From Puffinus mauretanicus (lineage: Eukaryota; Chordata; Aves; Procellariiformes; Procellariidae): a stretch of DNA of 64,000 nucleotides. Location of the stretch: NCBI GenBank assembly GCA_023333565.1, contig JAJKFH010001094.1, forward strand, positions 4,030,001 through 4,094,000, given 5' to 3'. Below the pieces are notes generated by a model, which worked only from the letters and a program-made list of their open reading frames with translations, did no database searches and was not told the DNA's origin. A program made the translations under genes and the position numbers. Within the stretch, counting starts at the first letter, position 1, and the number at the start of each line of letters is the position of its first letter. Below are positions 13,529-24,505 of this stretch, one piece after another.

Positions 13529-14671
13529 CATACATTTCATTTGTTATTTTAAAAATTGTCCCCTCCCTGCTCCCACTCCAAGATGTTCCTGCACCTTCAG
13601 GACTTTCACCACCTGTATTTTTCCTGGTAATGTCATATGGCTTAAGCCACAGCTTCACCTATAGCCTTCTGCCTCCTGCTATACTGGATCTGCTCAAAAG
13701 CCCAAAAGACTTTCTAGTGATAAAGGTTTTCTTTTTTCAGTTACAGTGGCTTCATTAACCTGATTGCCTAAGGATATCAAGCTCCAGGGCAAACTTGTAT
13801 TCCTATATGATTGGCAAGATAATTAGGAAGTGAAATAATGCAAATCCCACCACAGGCAACCATCATAAGATTTACGTATTTACTCTTTGAAACCAAAGTG
13901 TGTCATATCATAAGTCCCTTTATTTTAAAGCTTTTATATTTGTAGGTTTATTATTGACCTTCACAGTGGACATATTGCTAGGGCAGGAGGCTTTAGGAGC
14001 CCAATCAAGTTGGATCAGTTCAGGCTGCTGGTAAATCCACTGAAATTTTTAGTCTGCAGTATCACCTAGATAACACAGGCTAAAGTTCGCTTTTGCTTTT
14101 ACTAGCTTTGATTTTAAGCTCCCTTGGGCATGGCCTTTCATTCTGTATTTGTAAAGTATCTACCAGAGTGGATCTACCACAGTTAGAGCTTCTACATGAT
14201 ACGAAAACATAGGCACAGAAGCCACTCATGGCACCAAGAGTTCTGCATCCACCAGGAGAGTGGAGTATTGGACCTAGATTAGAGACAGCTTCACAGGGAG
14301 TCAGCTACAGCCTTCCCTGTTAATAGAGGCCAAGACGAAGCTCATCTCAGTAAATGCTGCATCCAGGCGGCAGCAGCAACCGGCAGGTTAAATGAGAGCT
14401 CTGTATAGATGTGGAGTCCTGTTGAGGATGGCCTTCAGTGGCTAAAAGTCACTTATATATTAAAAGTTTAGCAAAACCCTACCAAGTAAAAGATGTCTAA
14501 TGAAGTTCTGCCAGCTTCTCTATCTGAAAATGTTGAGACCTAAGAAGCAAGGAAATCAGTGGAGTTGCTCTGAGGTGGTTGGGACTAAAATTAATATGGC
14601 AAAAGCAAAATAAAGAAAGGGGAAAAAAAAATCAATATTCTTGCTAATAAGAATTAACATTTATCTTACAG

Positions 14672-14746
14672 GAAACCTGAAGTTTTGCCTTCTGATTCTG
14701 AACCAGCCTTTCAACAAAGGTCATTTTCATTGTCTGTGGAGCAAAG
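14672..14746 (+). other. Candidate 75-nt internal exon (unproven)
   Basis: AACATTTATCTTACAG precedes 14,672 and AAAG|GTAATA follows 14,746. The 75-nt interval is open in one frame (phase 2 on both sides) and would encode about 25 residues beginning KPEVLPSDSEPAF, then QQRSFSLSVEQ. This Ser/Glu-rich content is typical of disordered alternative-exon peptides. The other two frames contain stops. No host gene is recognised and no second exon could be linked to it. Chance is a real alternative. Confidence 0.2.
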
Positions 14747-17700
14747 GTAATAACAACTTACATACATCTTCATTTGCTTATTTACTTAGCTGCTACACAG
14801 CTAATATACTTCATGTCTGTTGAATTGCAATGTGGCAATTTCCTCTTAACTAGAGCAACCTTCTGGTGAGGGTGTGAATCGGCAGAATATGTCCCTTGTT
14901 GCTGAATGCAGCAAATGAGCTGATTATGCAAATTCTGTATCTCTGCATTTTGCTTACGTCGGTGGGAACTTTATGGACTGATCTGTGTAAGACTATAGCT
15001 TTTCAGAGGCATCTTAGGAATGATCATTGTTTTGCTGACAAAGTGTAGTAGATCAATGGTGCATTTAAGAGTCTGGAAGCAAGCATTCCTTTAAAGGTCA
15101 TCAGTGAAATGTGTTAATTTTAATCAAAATAAAATGAACCGTGTAGATATTATGTTGTGGAAGCGGTGGGAATTTGCATGCGTGTCAGAAATACGCAAAT
15201 CAGATTTCACTACCCCTTTGTTTAATATGCACAATGCTAATCATCATCTCTGGTATGATAGCTGCACATTTACTGACATTTTGTGGAGATATATAAATCT
15301 TTACAAGCTTGGAGGTATTTAATTCCTCCGGTGCAGAAATGTAGTCCTTCAGAAGCTTTCTGACAAACCACAGGAACTGTCTCTAACTTGTTACCAGGCT
15401 GGGAACCTTGCAGAGAGATTCCTCTTAACTGACTGGGGCAGATAGAGCAATTTGATTTCACCATAGGCATAAGGGCTGGCAGGGGGTAGCTGTATGGTTA
15501 AAAGGAATTGGAGTAAGGGATGAAGTGAGCAGGATGTATTCATAGCACTTAATTCCAGTAACCCTGAAGTAGGTGCCTATATAGGCAGAGGAGTGAGAAA
15601 AGAAGGGAGAGACTCACACAGGATGATTCAAAGCATCTGAATGAGTACTGTACCCCAAACGGGCTCTCTTTTACTTGCAACATCAGCAAGAAGTGGCAGC
15701 GAGAAGTGCTCATTGGAAGGGCTGTCAAGTGCATTTTCTAGATGTGATTCTACATATTTTTTGATTTAAAAAGATACACTGAAAGACATACTCTGTATTA
15801 AATAATGAAGGGAAAAAGGGTAAGTATTTTGGTCTTATTTCTTTGTCCCACCTTTCCTGTGTTTTGAGGGTTGAGGTTAAAAAAGAGACAGCAACCAGAT
15901 GTGCTGTGATACTGCCATACTGAATGGCAGTATTTAGCATCTTGTAGTACCTTGCATGTGTTGCTTTTATGCTGTGTTCTGTGAATCAGACTTTTTTTGT
16001 CTGTCCTTTGGAATTTTAAGTCTTCCTCTTGCAATCAAACCTGTGCAGGGTGACCCTTGGGGCATGGAGTACTTCTTACTGTAACACTAATGGGCCCTTA
16101 ACTGGAGTGTTTCAGTGAAGGGTTGGGATAAGAAGCTGAATAAAAACTAGTAGACCACAAAATGTCTTGCTTGAGACTACCTCAGTGGGTTCCTGTCCTC
16201 TGAGCATAACTGTGTTGAATGTAGTTACTGGTGCTGTGAATAGTTTTTCAGAGCCTGTGAGAGTTAGGAGCAGCAGTCCTATTTAAGCTAATAAGGCTTC
16301 TGCTGGTAGGTTACTTCCAGAAATAGGTGGATATTTTCTATCTAAGTAAAATGACAGAGGAAGGTGGTGACATAGTGAACCTGAAATGTTTTTCTTCAAA
16401 ACATCTCAGCTTCAGTAAACCTTGATGAATCCAGGACAAGGTTTTGGCAACGCCTGACTGACAATTCTAGTGGACTACTGTAGGTGTCAGCAATCTTGTG
16501 CCTCCTGGATCCTGCTTCTGAAGGAGTCTCAGCAGAGAGACTGTTGCAGGACTAGGAGAACCTGAGGTTTTTGGTATGTGAACTGGAAGAAGTTCTGAAA
16601 TAATGAAACATCCTTAGAAACAGTGCTTGATGACCAGCTGTATATGCTTGAGATCTCATAAAGGAGTGATGAGAAAGAAACAATAGGGCTATTGATCCAC
16701 AGAATATTGCCAGCTACAAAAATTGGGGGAAAAAGGGAGAGAAAAATGCAGAGGAAAAAAAAAGAGATAAAATATTGACCGACTTCTCTAAGTTACAGCA
16801 ATCTTGGGTGTTACACTGAGTACAGAATGCTGAGACTTAAGTGTTATTTTCAAGTAGGTTGTGTCCTATCAAAATAACTTGTTTCATTAGCCCTGTCACC
16901 TTACCATCAAGTAAAAATGAAGGTGTGATGTGATATGTCCTGAGTTTGGAAAAAAAAAAATATCACATCGATAAGTGTGGCTATTCTAGGCTAAAATCAT
17001 CCCAGGTGTAACTCCTCTTGACCTCAAGAAAAAGTGGTTGCAGCTAATTAGCCTTTGTCTTATTACAGACTTGTATGAAATCTATTTTTACTGACATACT
17101 TTGAAGAGAACTATTTCAATCTGTAGAAGTTTGCATGAATTTCCTTCCCCGTGCTTTGTGAAGGACACTGAAATCTGATTTCTCCCCTTCCAGGGGACAG
17201 CTTTTACCAGTCTTACCATACAGGCTGGATAAGTGACAATAGTGAGGTAGTATAAGCTAAAGACTACCATGATTTTAGTCTATGATATTCGTTACCGCAG
17301 TAAACCAATCTAGAACATGTTTCCTTTGTGTTAGGTACAGTCATACAGTATTAGTTCTGTCCTAAAGGCGGGAGGGATGAAATGCTGGAGAAGGGATAGT
17401 TGCAAAAGCAGGATGAAGAATAATATGGCAGAAAACACTGGTAGTTCACAGAAAGATTTATTGGGTTGGGGATAGCGGGGAGGGAACAAACCAAGTGGCA
17501 AGAGAAATTGAAGAGAATAGGTCAGTAAAGGGGAATAGGTCAGGGAAAAAGGTCTCACAGTAAGTGAAGCTGATACAAGGGGACTGAATATGGGAAGGCG
17601 AGGTGGATGCAGAGGGTTGGGAAAAGACTATGAGTAAGCACAAGGCTGGGAACATCAGTCAAATCCATCAAAAGTGCTTTGACTGTAGCTGTCAATGCAG

Positions 17701-20700
17701 CCATTTTTACCAGTGGAAGTTGTATGGCTTCCCTTGCAGTTCTTATCCTAATTGTGGAAAATACATGGAAGAGACAGGGCCCTGCTTTTCTCAGAGCTGC
17801 ACGTTTTTGTGTCCAGGAAGTTCCTATAAGGAAGACTGGATCTGGATCCAGTGGGACCTTACCTTAATAACCCCTACTTGTATTTCAGCAATGTTTCTAG
17901 CCTCTGGTTTGAATCCTGTTTAACAAAAAAATTGGTAGGGAAAAAATCCAGTTTACATTAGTCTCTAGGGCTACTTTGCAAGTGGTTTCAAATGTAAATA
18001 TATCTTTAACAGAAATGACTGAGTTGAAAGTCTGAAGCTGTCTCTACATTAAGTTTGAAAAGTATGGAGGCCCAGGTTTTAGCAGCTGAAAGCAGAAGGG
18101 GCTTTCTGGAGAATGAAAGTTCCTGAGAATTTGATTCTGCTCTTTAAAATCTCTTTAATTAGAAATTCAATGACTTATTTATGCCAAGAATTTCAGCAAC
18201 GTCTAGTGATCGCAAGTGCTTCTGCTTTTTTGATGTTTCCCTAGTGAAAGGGGCAGAATGATTGCAGTGCTAAGAAATCACCTCTATAAAATTGTCTCAA
18301 GTTCAGGATCTGAAAATTGTTTATTGTTTCTGAAAACATTGCCCCTACAAGCTATACTACTCAAATGATCCAGAATTTTCTTGAGGTCCTCACTTGATGG
18401 TAGCATGCTAAATGGCTGTGCATTGTAGACTAGTTTCCATTCTTAAATGTTGACGACAGCTATAAAGAGCAAGAAGTTATGCTCTGAAAACTAAGATTAT
18501 TATTTCAAGAATCAGAGTAAAATGGCAACATTCTACAGCAATCTGATGAAGTTCCCATCAGTCCTGTATTTCTGGGAATGGCAGGTTTGTTGTTAAATAG
18601 CATCTTCGGATTTGCTTGTGGAGAAAGACATATTACAATAGTTTTTTTCCCGGGGTTCCATTTAACCTCTGGCTGGGTGTTCTTACATCCATGGGTTTAC
18701 TGATCAATGCAGTTGCAGAATTAAAATATTGGTTAATGCAGTTCTGCTTGGCTGAAGAGGAAGACTATTACACTTGTGCAATTCTTACAACAGTTGTGCT
18801 ACATTCGCCACTCTGCCTTCCTCAAAAGGATTGTGATCTTTTCCGCAAATGAAGACCTTCCGCGAAAGCTTTTAATCAAACAGAACATGTTGAACTACTT
18901 TAAATATTAGCCATTCATACTACAAAATGTCCTTGGCTGATGTACTAGAATAAACTACCAACATCCTTTTGGAACGGACTGACTGAATCCTGACTTGTGG
19001 CATGTGTATTTAATGTTGGACAAGCAGATGGGAAGGAGATATCTATGAGACCGGGCTGCAAAAATGTCTGTCCTTCAGGAGCACTTCCCTAAATAGTCTC
19101 TTTCATGGACCGTTCTTTTCAGGGAAGGAATTTGGGGTTTAGCTATGTCTCCTTATTATGCTGCCCTACCAGCCACTTCTCTATACGCATAGTATATAGG
19201 CATTTTATGACACTTTGTAGATCATGAACATAGAGGAACTCCAGAAAGAGGAATGTCACTCACCCTAGAGATTTCAGCTCTATATTTTTGGGGGTCTGTA
19301 TACTGAAGCATACATCTACAGCAGCAGTGTAATAACTCAAATCCAAACTGTGGTTAGGTTGTCTTCATGTAAACAGTATTTTCTTACACTACATCTGTTG
19401 CGATTGCTTATCCATAAATTGAATTTTTTCAAGTTTCCATCTCTATCAATACCCATTTTACAACAATCAAAGTGGCTATTGGATTTTAAATAGTATCTTG
19501 AATGTGAGGCAACTTTCCTGTCAAGGTCAGCCTACTGTTCAGTGAAAATGCTGCTAATGAATGGATTGTTAGCACCTGGAAGTGACTGCGAATTGCAAAA
19601 TATCTCCTCTTCCTGAGTAATCACATAAGGAAAGGTGCTAATTTGTGTCATGAATTTCAAAGTCATCTGTCTTTGAACACCACATGCTCCCATGTATTTT
19701 ATGTTCCATATGCTTTTGTCTGCAATATAATTGGTGGTTGATATTTTGAATGTCTTCTGTTGAGGTCCAAGAGCTGTGTATAAAGGTAAATAAGATATAA
19801 ATACAAGTGGCAATGCAAAGCTCAGGTAAATATACTGAGGGGAAGGTAACAGATTACTTGGAACAGTTTGAATGTCTCAGAGCAGAGAAAAGGATATTGT
19901 AGTCTAATAACAGGAGGGAAATAACCTGACTTTCCCTGGTGCCATTTTTAATTCTCCATGATTGATACCTTTTCCTCCATTGGCTTTAGTGGTTGAACTC
20001 ACCTATGCTTCTGGAATTATTGGTATGTACAGCCATTCACTTGCCCTCTTACCTGTCAGCAATGAACTTGCCTTGTTGGCGTATGGTGCGCTTTTTTCTC
20101 ACCTTTTATTTTCATTTCTAGCTGAACTTACTTGTAATATATCTCAAATTTGTACTAGACCCAGAATTGGCAGCTGGCATAAAACTTGAGTGAATTTAGA
20201 GCAGCTACTATTAATAAATAGGAAAATGTTCATAAAAATGGTGATTGGGATGTCGCATGGACTTGTATGCTTTATTGCACTTTCCAGCAGGCATCCAGAC
20301 TAGCAGTAACTCTTACTGCTGGCCTCAGCTAAACTACTCTGTTCTCCCCTGAGTAATATTAGACTCCTGATAAGTCAACAATGAAGTTCATTTTTCCGCA
20401 TTTGAATCAAACCAGGAATATAATTTCTAGTTTGTATTTAGTAACTTAAATTTGCTGTTCTGTGCCACTCAATTTAGATTTAAACATTTTCTTATGGTGG
20501 TGTGCCTGTTGTTGGACTGCATGCAGTGAGTTAATGTCCTTCAACTACAGGAGTCTGAGAGAAGTTATTTCAAGTGTTCTTAGGGGTAGGGAATCTACGA
20601 TATACTTTAGGAACAAGAATATCTGGCCCTGATTAGGGCTGGCCAGCACCATGCCTTAAGCTTGGAAATGAAGTAGTGTCTAGATCTTAGGACATGCAGT

Positions 20701-21004
20701 AGTTTGCACTAGCAGGGATTTTGGGAAGAGTTTTCTCGACCAAGCTTTGCCCGTGACTCAGTGTATAATCTTGACCTCTACCAGAGTTTTAGTGGTGAAC
20801 TGGAGGTTTACATTTCTCTTCATAAAACCAAGTTTAAAACTCCAGAGATACGGTAAAATTCTCCCATTTGTGACATGTATACTGTTAATGCCTTTCTGGT
20901 TCAGAATCAGGGCTCTTGAGAGGTAGCCTAGGTGTGTGGACATTTTGAAAAGTAGGTCTCATTGATTTTTGTGAATTTTTAGGTAGTTATTGGCAAACTG
21001 TAGA
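14747..21004. other. Non-coding stretch, no gene seen
   Basis: AT-rich sequence up to the CR1 insertion. The part 14,870-15,310 has a varied, non-repetitive texture with an ATGCAAAT octamer near 14,926 and its complement ATTTGCAT near 15,171, as often seen in conserved enhancers, but this is only impression. A purine-rich plus strand near 17,390-17,640 explains several pyrimidine-coded open frames on the minus strand. Confidence 0.65.
15902..15939. repeat. Hairpin, 10-bp perfect arms plus 4 outer pairs
   Basis: ATACTGCCAT (15,909-15,918), loop ACTGA, then ATGGCAGTAT (15,924-15,933). Beyond a small internal loop, TGCT and AGCA pair again (15,902-15,905 with 15,936-15,939). The total of 38 nt is shorter than typical pre-microRNA hairpins. 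Confidence 0.8.
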
Positions 21005-21043
21005 TGAAGGTCCATCCAGGGGGTTGCCCAGGGCGAGTCAGTC

Positions 21044-21589
21044 AGCCCCATGCATTATGACTGCCTCTGCTAAGAAAAAAAGGAGGTAACTGTCGTAGGC
21101 GATTCCCTTCTGAGGGGGACAGAGGGCCCAATATGCCGACCAGACCCATCCCACAGGGAAGTCTGCTGCCTCCCTGGGGCCCGGGTTAGAGACATTACTA
21201 GGAAACTCCCTGGTCTGCTGCGGCCCTCCGATTACTGCCCGCTACAGGTTATACAGGCTGGCAGTGAGGAGGTTCCAGAGAGAAGTCCAGAAGCAATCAA
21301 AAGGGACTTCAGGGCACTGGGGCGACTGGTGGAAGGATCAGAAGCACAGGTAGTGTTTTCCTCAATCCCTTCAGTGGCAGGGAAGAGTACTGAAAGGAGC
21401 AGGAAAACACACCGGACCAACACGTGGCTCAGCGGCTGGTGCCATTGGTGGAATTTTGGCTTTTTTGATCATGGGGAGGTTTACACGGCACCGGGCCTGC
21501 TGGCGACAGATGGAGTTCAGCTGTGTCACACGGGGAAAAGGATTCTTGCTCATGAGTTGGCGGGGCTCATTGAGAGGACTTTAAACTAG
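21044..21589 (+). pseudogene. CR1 ORF1 C-terminal part, esterase-like domain (degenerate)
   Basis: From 21,074 to the stop at 21,587-21,589 the frame is open for about 171 codons. It begins with the block-I motif VVGDSLLRG (from 21,092), the nucleophile-serine motif of SGNH/GDSL hydrolases known from CR1 ORF1 proteins, and ends with HELAGLIERTLN, the usual ORF1 C-terminus. Near 21,535 the block that normally carries the catalytic Asp-x-x-His pair reads TDGVQLC. The Asp is kept and Gln occupies the His position, so esterase activity would be lost if that alignment is right. A lysine/arginine-rich stretch upstream (codons for SAKKKRR, 21,066-21,085) is in another frame, which points to a one-base deletion near 21,085. 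The N-terminal zinc-finger/PHD part is absent through truncation. ORF2 follows within about 60 bases, in a different frame. Confidence 0.85.
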
Positions 21590-21651
21590 ATTCGAAGGGG
21601 GAACGGGATAAAACCAGGCTCACTAGAGATGAGCCTAGGGGCGGCACACCA

Positions 21652-24417
21652 GTGTTGGGGGCGAAATCAATAGCCCAGCTCAAGTGCATCTACACCAATG
21701 CACGCAGCGTGGGCAGCAAACAGGAGGAGCTGGAAGCCATTGTGCAGCGGGGTAGCTATGACTTAGTCGCCATCACAGAAACATGGTGGAATGACTCTCA
21801 CGATTGGAGTGCTGCAGTGGATGGCTGTAAGCTCTTCAGAAGGGACAGGCGAGGAAGGAGATGCGGTGGAGTAGCCCTGTATGTTAGGGAGTGCTTCGAC
21901 TGTCTAGAGCTCAATGATTGTAATGATAAGGTCGAGTGCTTATGAGTAAGGATGTGGGAGAAGGCCAACAACGCAGATATCCTGCTGGGAGTCTGTTACA
22001 GACCACCTAGCCAGGATGAAGAGGCAGATGAAATACTCTACAAGAGGCTGGCAGAAGTCTCACAATCGCTAGCCCTTGTTCTCATGGGGGACTTCAACTT
22101 TCCAGACGTCTGCTGGAAATACAACACGTCAGAGAGGAAACAGTCAAGGAGGTTCCTGGAGTGCGTGGAAGATAACTTCCTGGCACAGCTGGTAAGTGAG
22201 CCTACCAGGGGAGGTGCCTCGCTTGACCTGCTGTTTACAAACAGAGAAGAACTGGTGGGAGATGTGGTGGTCAGAGGCCAGCTTGGGCTTAGCGACCATG
22301 AAATGATAGAATTCTCGATTCTTGGTGAAGTAAGGAGGGGGGCCAGCAAAACCGCTACCATGGACTTCCGGAGGGTGGACTTTGGCCTGCTTAGGACACT
22401 GGTTGAGAGAGTCCCTTGGGAGACAGTCCTGAAGGGCAAAAGACTTCAAGAAGGAAGTCTTAAAGGCGCAGGAACGGGCTGTCCCCCTGTGCCGAAAGAA
22501 GAACGGGCGTGGAAGACGACCGGCCTGGCTGAATGGGGAGCTCTGGCTGGGACTCAGGAAGAAAAGGAGAATTTACCACCTTTGGAAGAAGGGGCAGGCA
22601 ACTCAAGAAGAGTACAGGGATCTTGTTAGGTCGTGCAGAGTGGAAATTAGAAAGGCAAAAGCCCAGCTAGAACTCAACCTGACCACTGTCGTGAGAGACA
22701 ACAAAAAATGTTTTTACAAATATATTAACGACAAAAAGAGCCAAGAAGAATCTCCATCCTTTATTGGATGCGGGGGGGACCAAGGATGCGGATAAGGCTG
22801 AGGTACTTAATGCCTTCTTTGCCGCAGTCTTTAATAGTCAGACCAGTTATCCTCAGGGTATTCAGCCCCCTGAGCTGGAAGACAGGGACGACGAGCAGGA
22901 TAAACCCCCCATAATCCAAGAGGAAGCAGTTGATGACCTGCTACGCCACCTGGACGCTCACAAATCTATGGGGCCGGATGGGATCCACCCAAGGGTACTG
23001 AGGGAGCTGTCGGAGGAGCTTGCCAAGCCACTCTCCATCATTTACCAGCAGTCCTGGTTAACAGGGGAGGTCCCGGACGACTGGAGGCTCGCTAATGTGA
23101 CGCCCATCTACAAGAAGGGCCAGAAGGAGGATCCGGGGAACTACAGGCTGGTCAGCCTGACCTCGGTGCCGGGGAAGATTATGGAGCGGTTCGTCTTGAG
23201 GGCGCTCACAAGCCATGTCTGGGACAACCAGGGGATCAGGCCCAGCCAACATGGGTTCATGGAAGGCAGGTCCTGGTTGACCAACCTGATCTCCTTCTAT
23301 GACCAGGTGACCCATCTAGTGGATGCGGGAAAGGCTGTGGATGTGGTCTGCCTGGACTTCAGTAAGGCCTTTGACAATGTCTCCCACAGCATTCTCCTAG
23401 AGAAGCTGGCGGCTCACGGCTTAGACAGGTACACTCTTTGCTGGGTAAAAAACTGGCTGGACGGCCGAGCCCAGAGAGTTGTGGTTGAACAGAATTAAAT
23501 CCAATTGGCGGCCGGTCACGAGCGGTGTTCCCCAGCGCTCAGTACTGGGGCCGGTCTTGTTCAATATCTTTATCAATGATCTGGACGAGGGGATCGAGTG
23601 CTCCCTCAGTAAGTTTGCAGACAACACCAAGCTGGGCGGGAGTGTTGATCTGCTGGAGGGTAGGAAGGCTCTGCAGAGGGACCTGGACAGGCTGGATCAA
23701 TGGGCCGAGGTCAATTGTATGAGATTCAACAAGGCCAAGTGCCAGGTCCTGCACTTCGGCCACAACAACCCCATGCAACACTACAGGCTTGGGGAAGAGT
23801 GGCTGGAGAGCTGCCCAGAGGAAAAGGTCCTGAGGGTGCTGATTGACAGCCGGCTGAACATGAGCCAGCAGTGTGCCCAGGTGGCCAAGAAGGCCAACGG
23901 TATCCTGGCCTGTATCAGAAATAGTGTGGCCAGCAGGAGCAGGGAGGTGATCGTGCCCCTGTACTCAGCACTGGTGAGGCCGCACCTCGAATCCTGTGTT
24001 CAGTTTTGGGCCCCTCACTACAAGAAGGACACTGAGGTGCTGGAGCGTGTCCAGAGAAGGCCAACAAAGCTGGTGAAGGGTCTGGAGCACAAGTCTTGTG
24101 AGGAGCGGCTGAGGGAACTGGAATTGTTTACCCTGGAGAAGAGGAGGCTGAGGGGAGACCTCATCGCGCTCTACAACTACCTGAAGGGAGGTTGTAGCGA
24201 GGTGGGTGTTGGTCTCTTCTCCCAAGTAACCAGTGACAGGACGAGAGGAAATGGCCTCAAGTTGCTCCAAGGGAGGTTTAGATTGGACATTAGGAAAAAT
24301 TTCTTTACTGAAAGAGTGGTCAGGCCTTGGAACAGGCTGCCCAGGGAAGTGGCTGAGTCACCATCCCTGGAAGTATTTAAAAGACGTGTAGATGAGGTGC
24401 TTAGGGACATGGTTTAG
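21652..24417 (+). pseudogene. CR1 ORF2 polyprotein: endonuclease plus reverse transcriptase (broken)
   Basis: Encodes the enzyme that nicks target DNA and reverse-transcribes CR1 RNA. Endonuclease motifs in order are YTNARS, AITETWW, GVCYRPP, MGDFNFPD, LDLLFTN and LSDHE (about 21,690-22,310). Reverse-transcriptase motifs are GPDGIHPRVL, ANVTPIYKKG, LDFSKAFD (23,352-23,375), [15 protein letters not shown], then the catalytic box, here FADN instead of FADD (23,614-23,625). The C-terminal region ends at the stop 24,415-24,417. Breaks: TGA at 21,943-21,945 where Trp is normal; a small deletion near 22,437-22,442 that shifts the frame; a one-base shift near 22,725-22,740; and an extra base near 23,482-23,490 that gives an early stop. 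The GTG at 21,652 is only the edge of the longest open stretch; the frame stays open upstream into ORF1 and no ATG marks the true start. The identity as CR1 ORF2 is secure; no functional protein can be made. Confidence 0.93.
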
Positions 24418-24505
24418 TGGGCATGGTGGTGTTGGGTTGATGGTTGGACTCGATGATCTTAGGGGTCTTCTCCAACCTTAATGATTCTGTGATTCTATGA
24501 TTCTA
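24418..24505 (+). repeat. CR1 3' untranslated region and octamer tail (copy 1)
   Basis: After the ORF2 stop, the segment carries the conserved CR1 3' end (GGTTGGACTCGATGATCTTAG and TCCAACC around 24,443-24,477). The partner reverse transcriptase is thought to recognise this part of the RNA. It ends in 2.75 copies of the 8-bp unit ATTCTRTG at 24,484-24,505. The matching segment of the second copy (29,108-29,203) has the same layout with nearly four octamers. Confidence 0.9.

Larger units (their letters stand above)
9647..14671. other. Non-coding stretch, no gene seen
   Basis: Contains the A/C-rich tract at 12,491, the MIR-like relic at 13,400 and a small hairpin at 12,602-12,622 (GTAAGAGC and its complement). 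The interval 11,464-11,944 is open on both strands for about 138 codons with no recognisable domain or codon bias, and is treated as chance. Confidence 0.7.
21005..24505 (+). mobile_element. CR1 LINE retrotransposon, nearly complete ORF2, 5'-truncated in ORF1
   Basis: A non-LTR retrotransposon of the CR1 clade, which copies itself by target-primed reverse transcription. In order it shows an ORF1 remnant with an esterase-like (SGNH/GDSL) domain, then ORF2 with an apurinic-type endonuclease and a reverse transcriptase, then a short 3' untranslated region ending in ATTCTGTG-ATTCTATG-ATTCTA (24,484-24,505). The octamer tail in place of poly(A) is diagnostic of CR1. At about 3.5 kb it lacks the 5' UTR and N-terminal ORF1 of a full-length avian CR1 (about 4.5 kb). 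The left edge is placed near 21,005, where the CR1-like ORF1 reading begins, and is uncertain by tens of bases. No target-site duplication was seen, which is usual for CR1. The block is clearly richer in GC than its flanks. Several inactivating changes show it is a dead copy. Confidence 0.95.

Noticed and set aside
22038..24410. Minus-strand and alternative-frame open readings inside CR1 copy 1
   Set aside because: They are shadows of the GC-rich CR1 ORF2 coding sequence.
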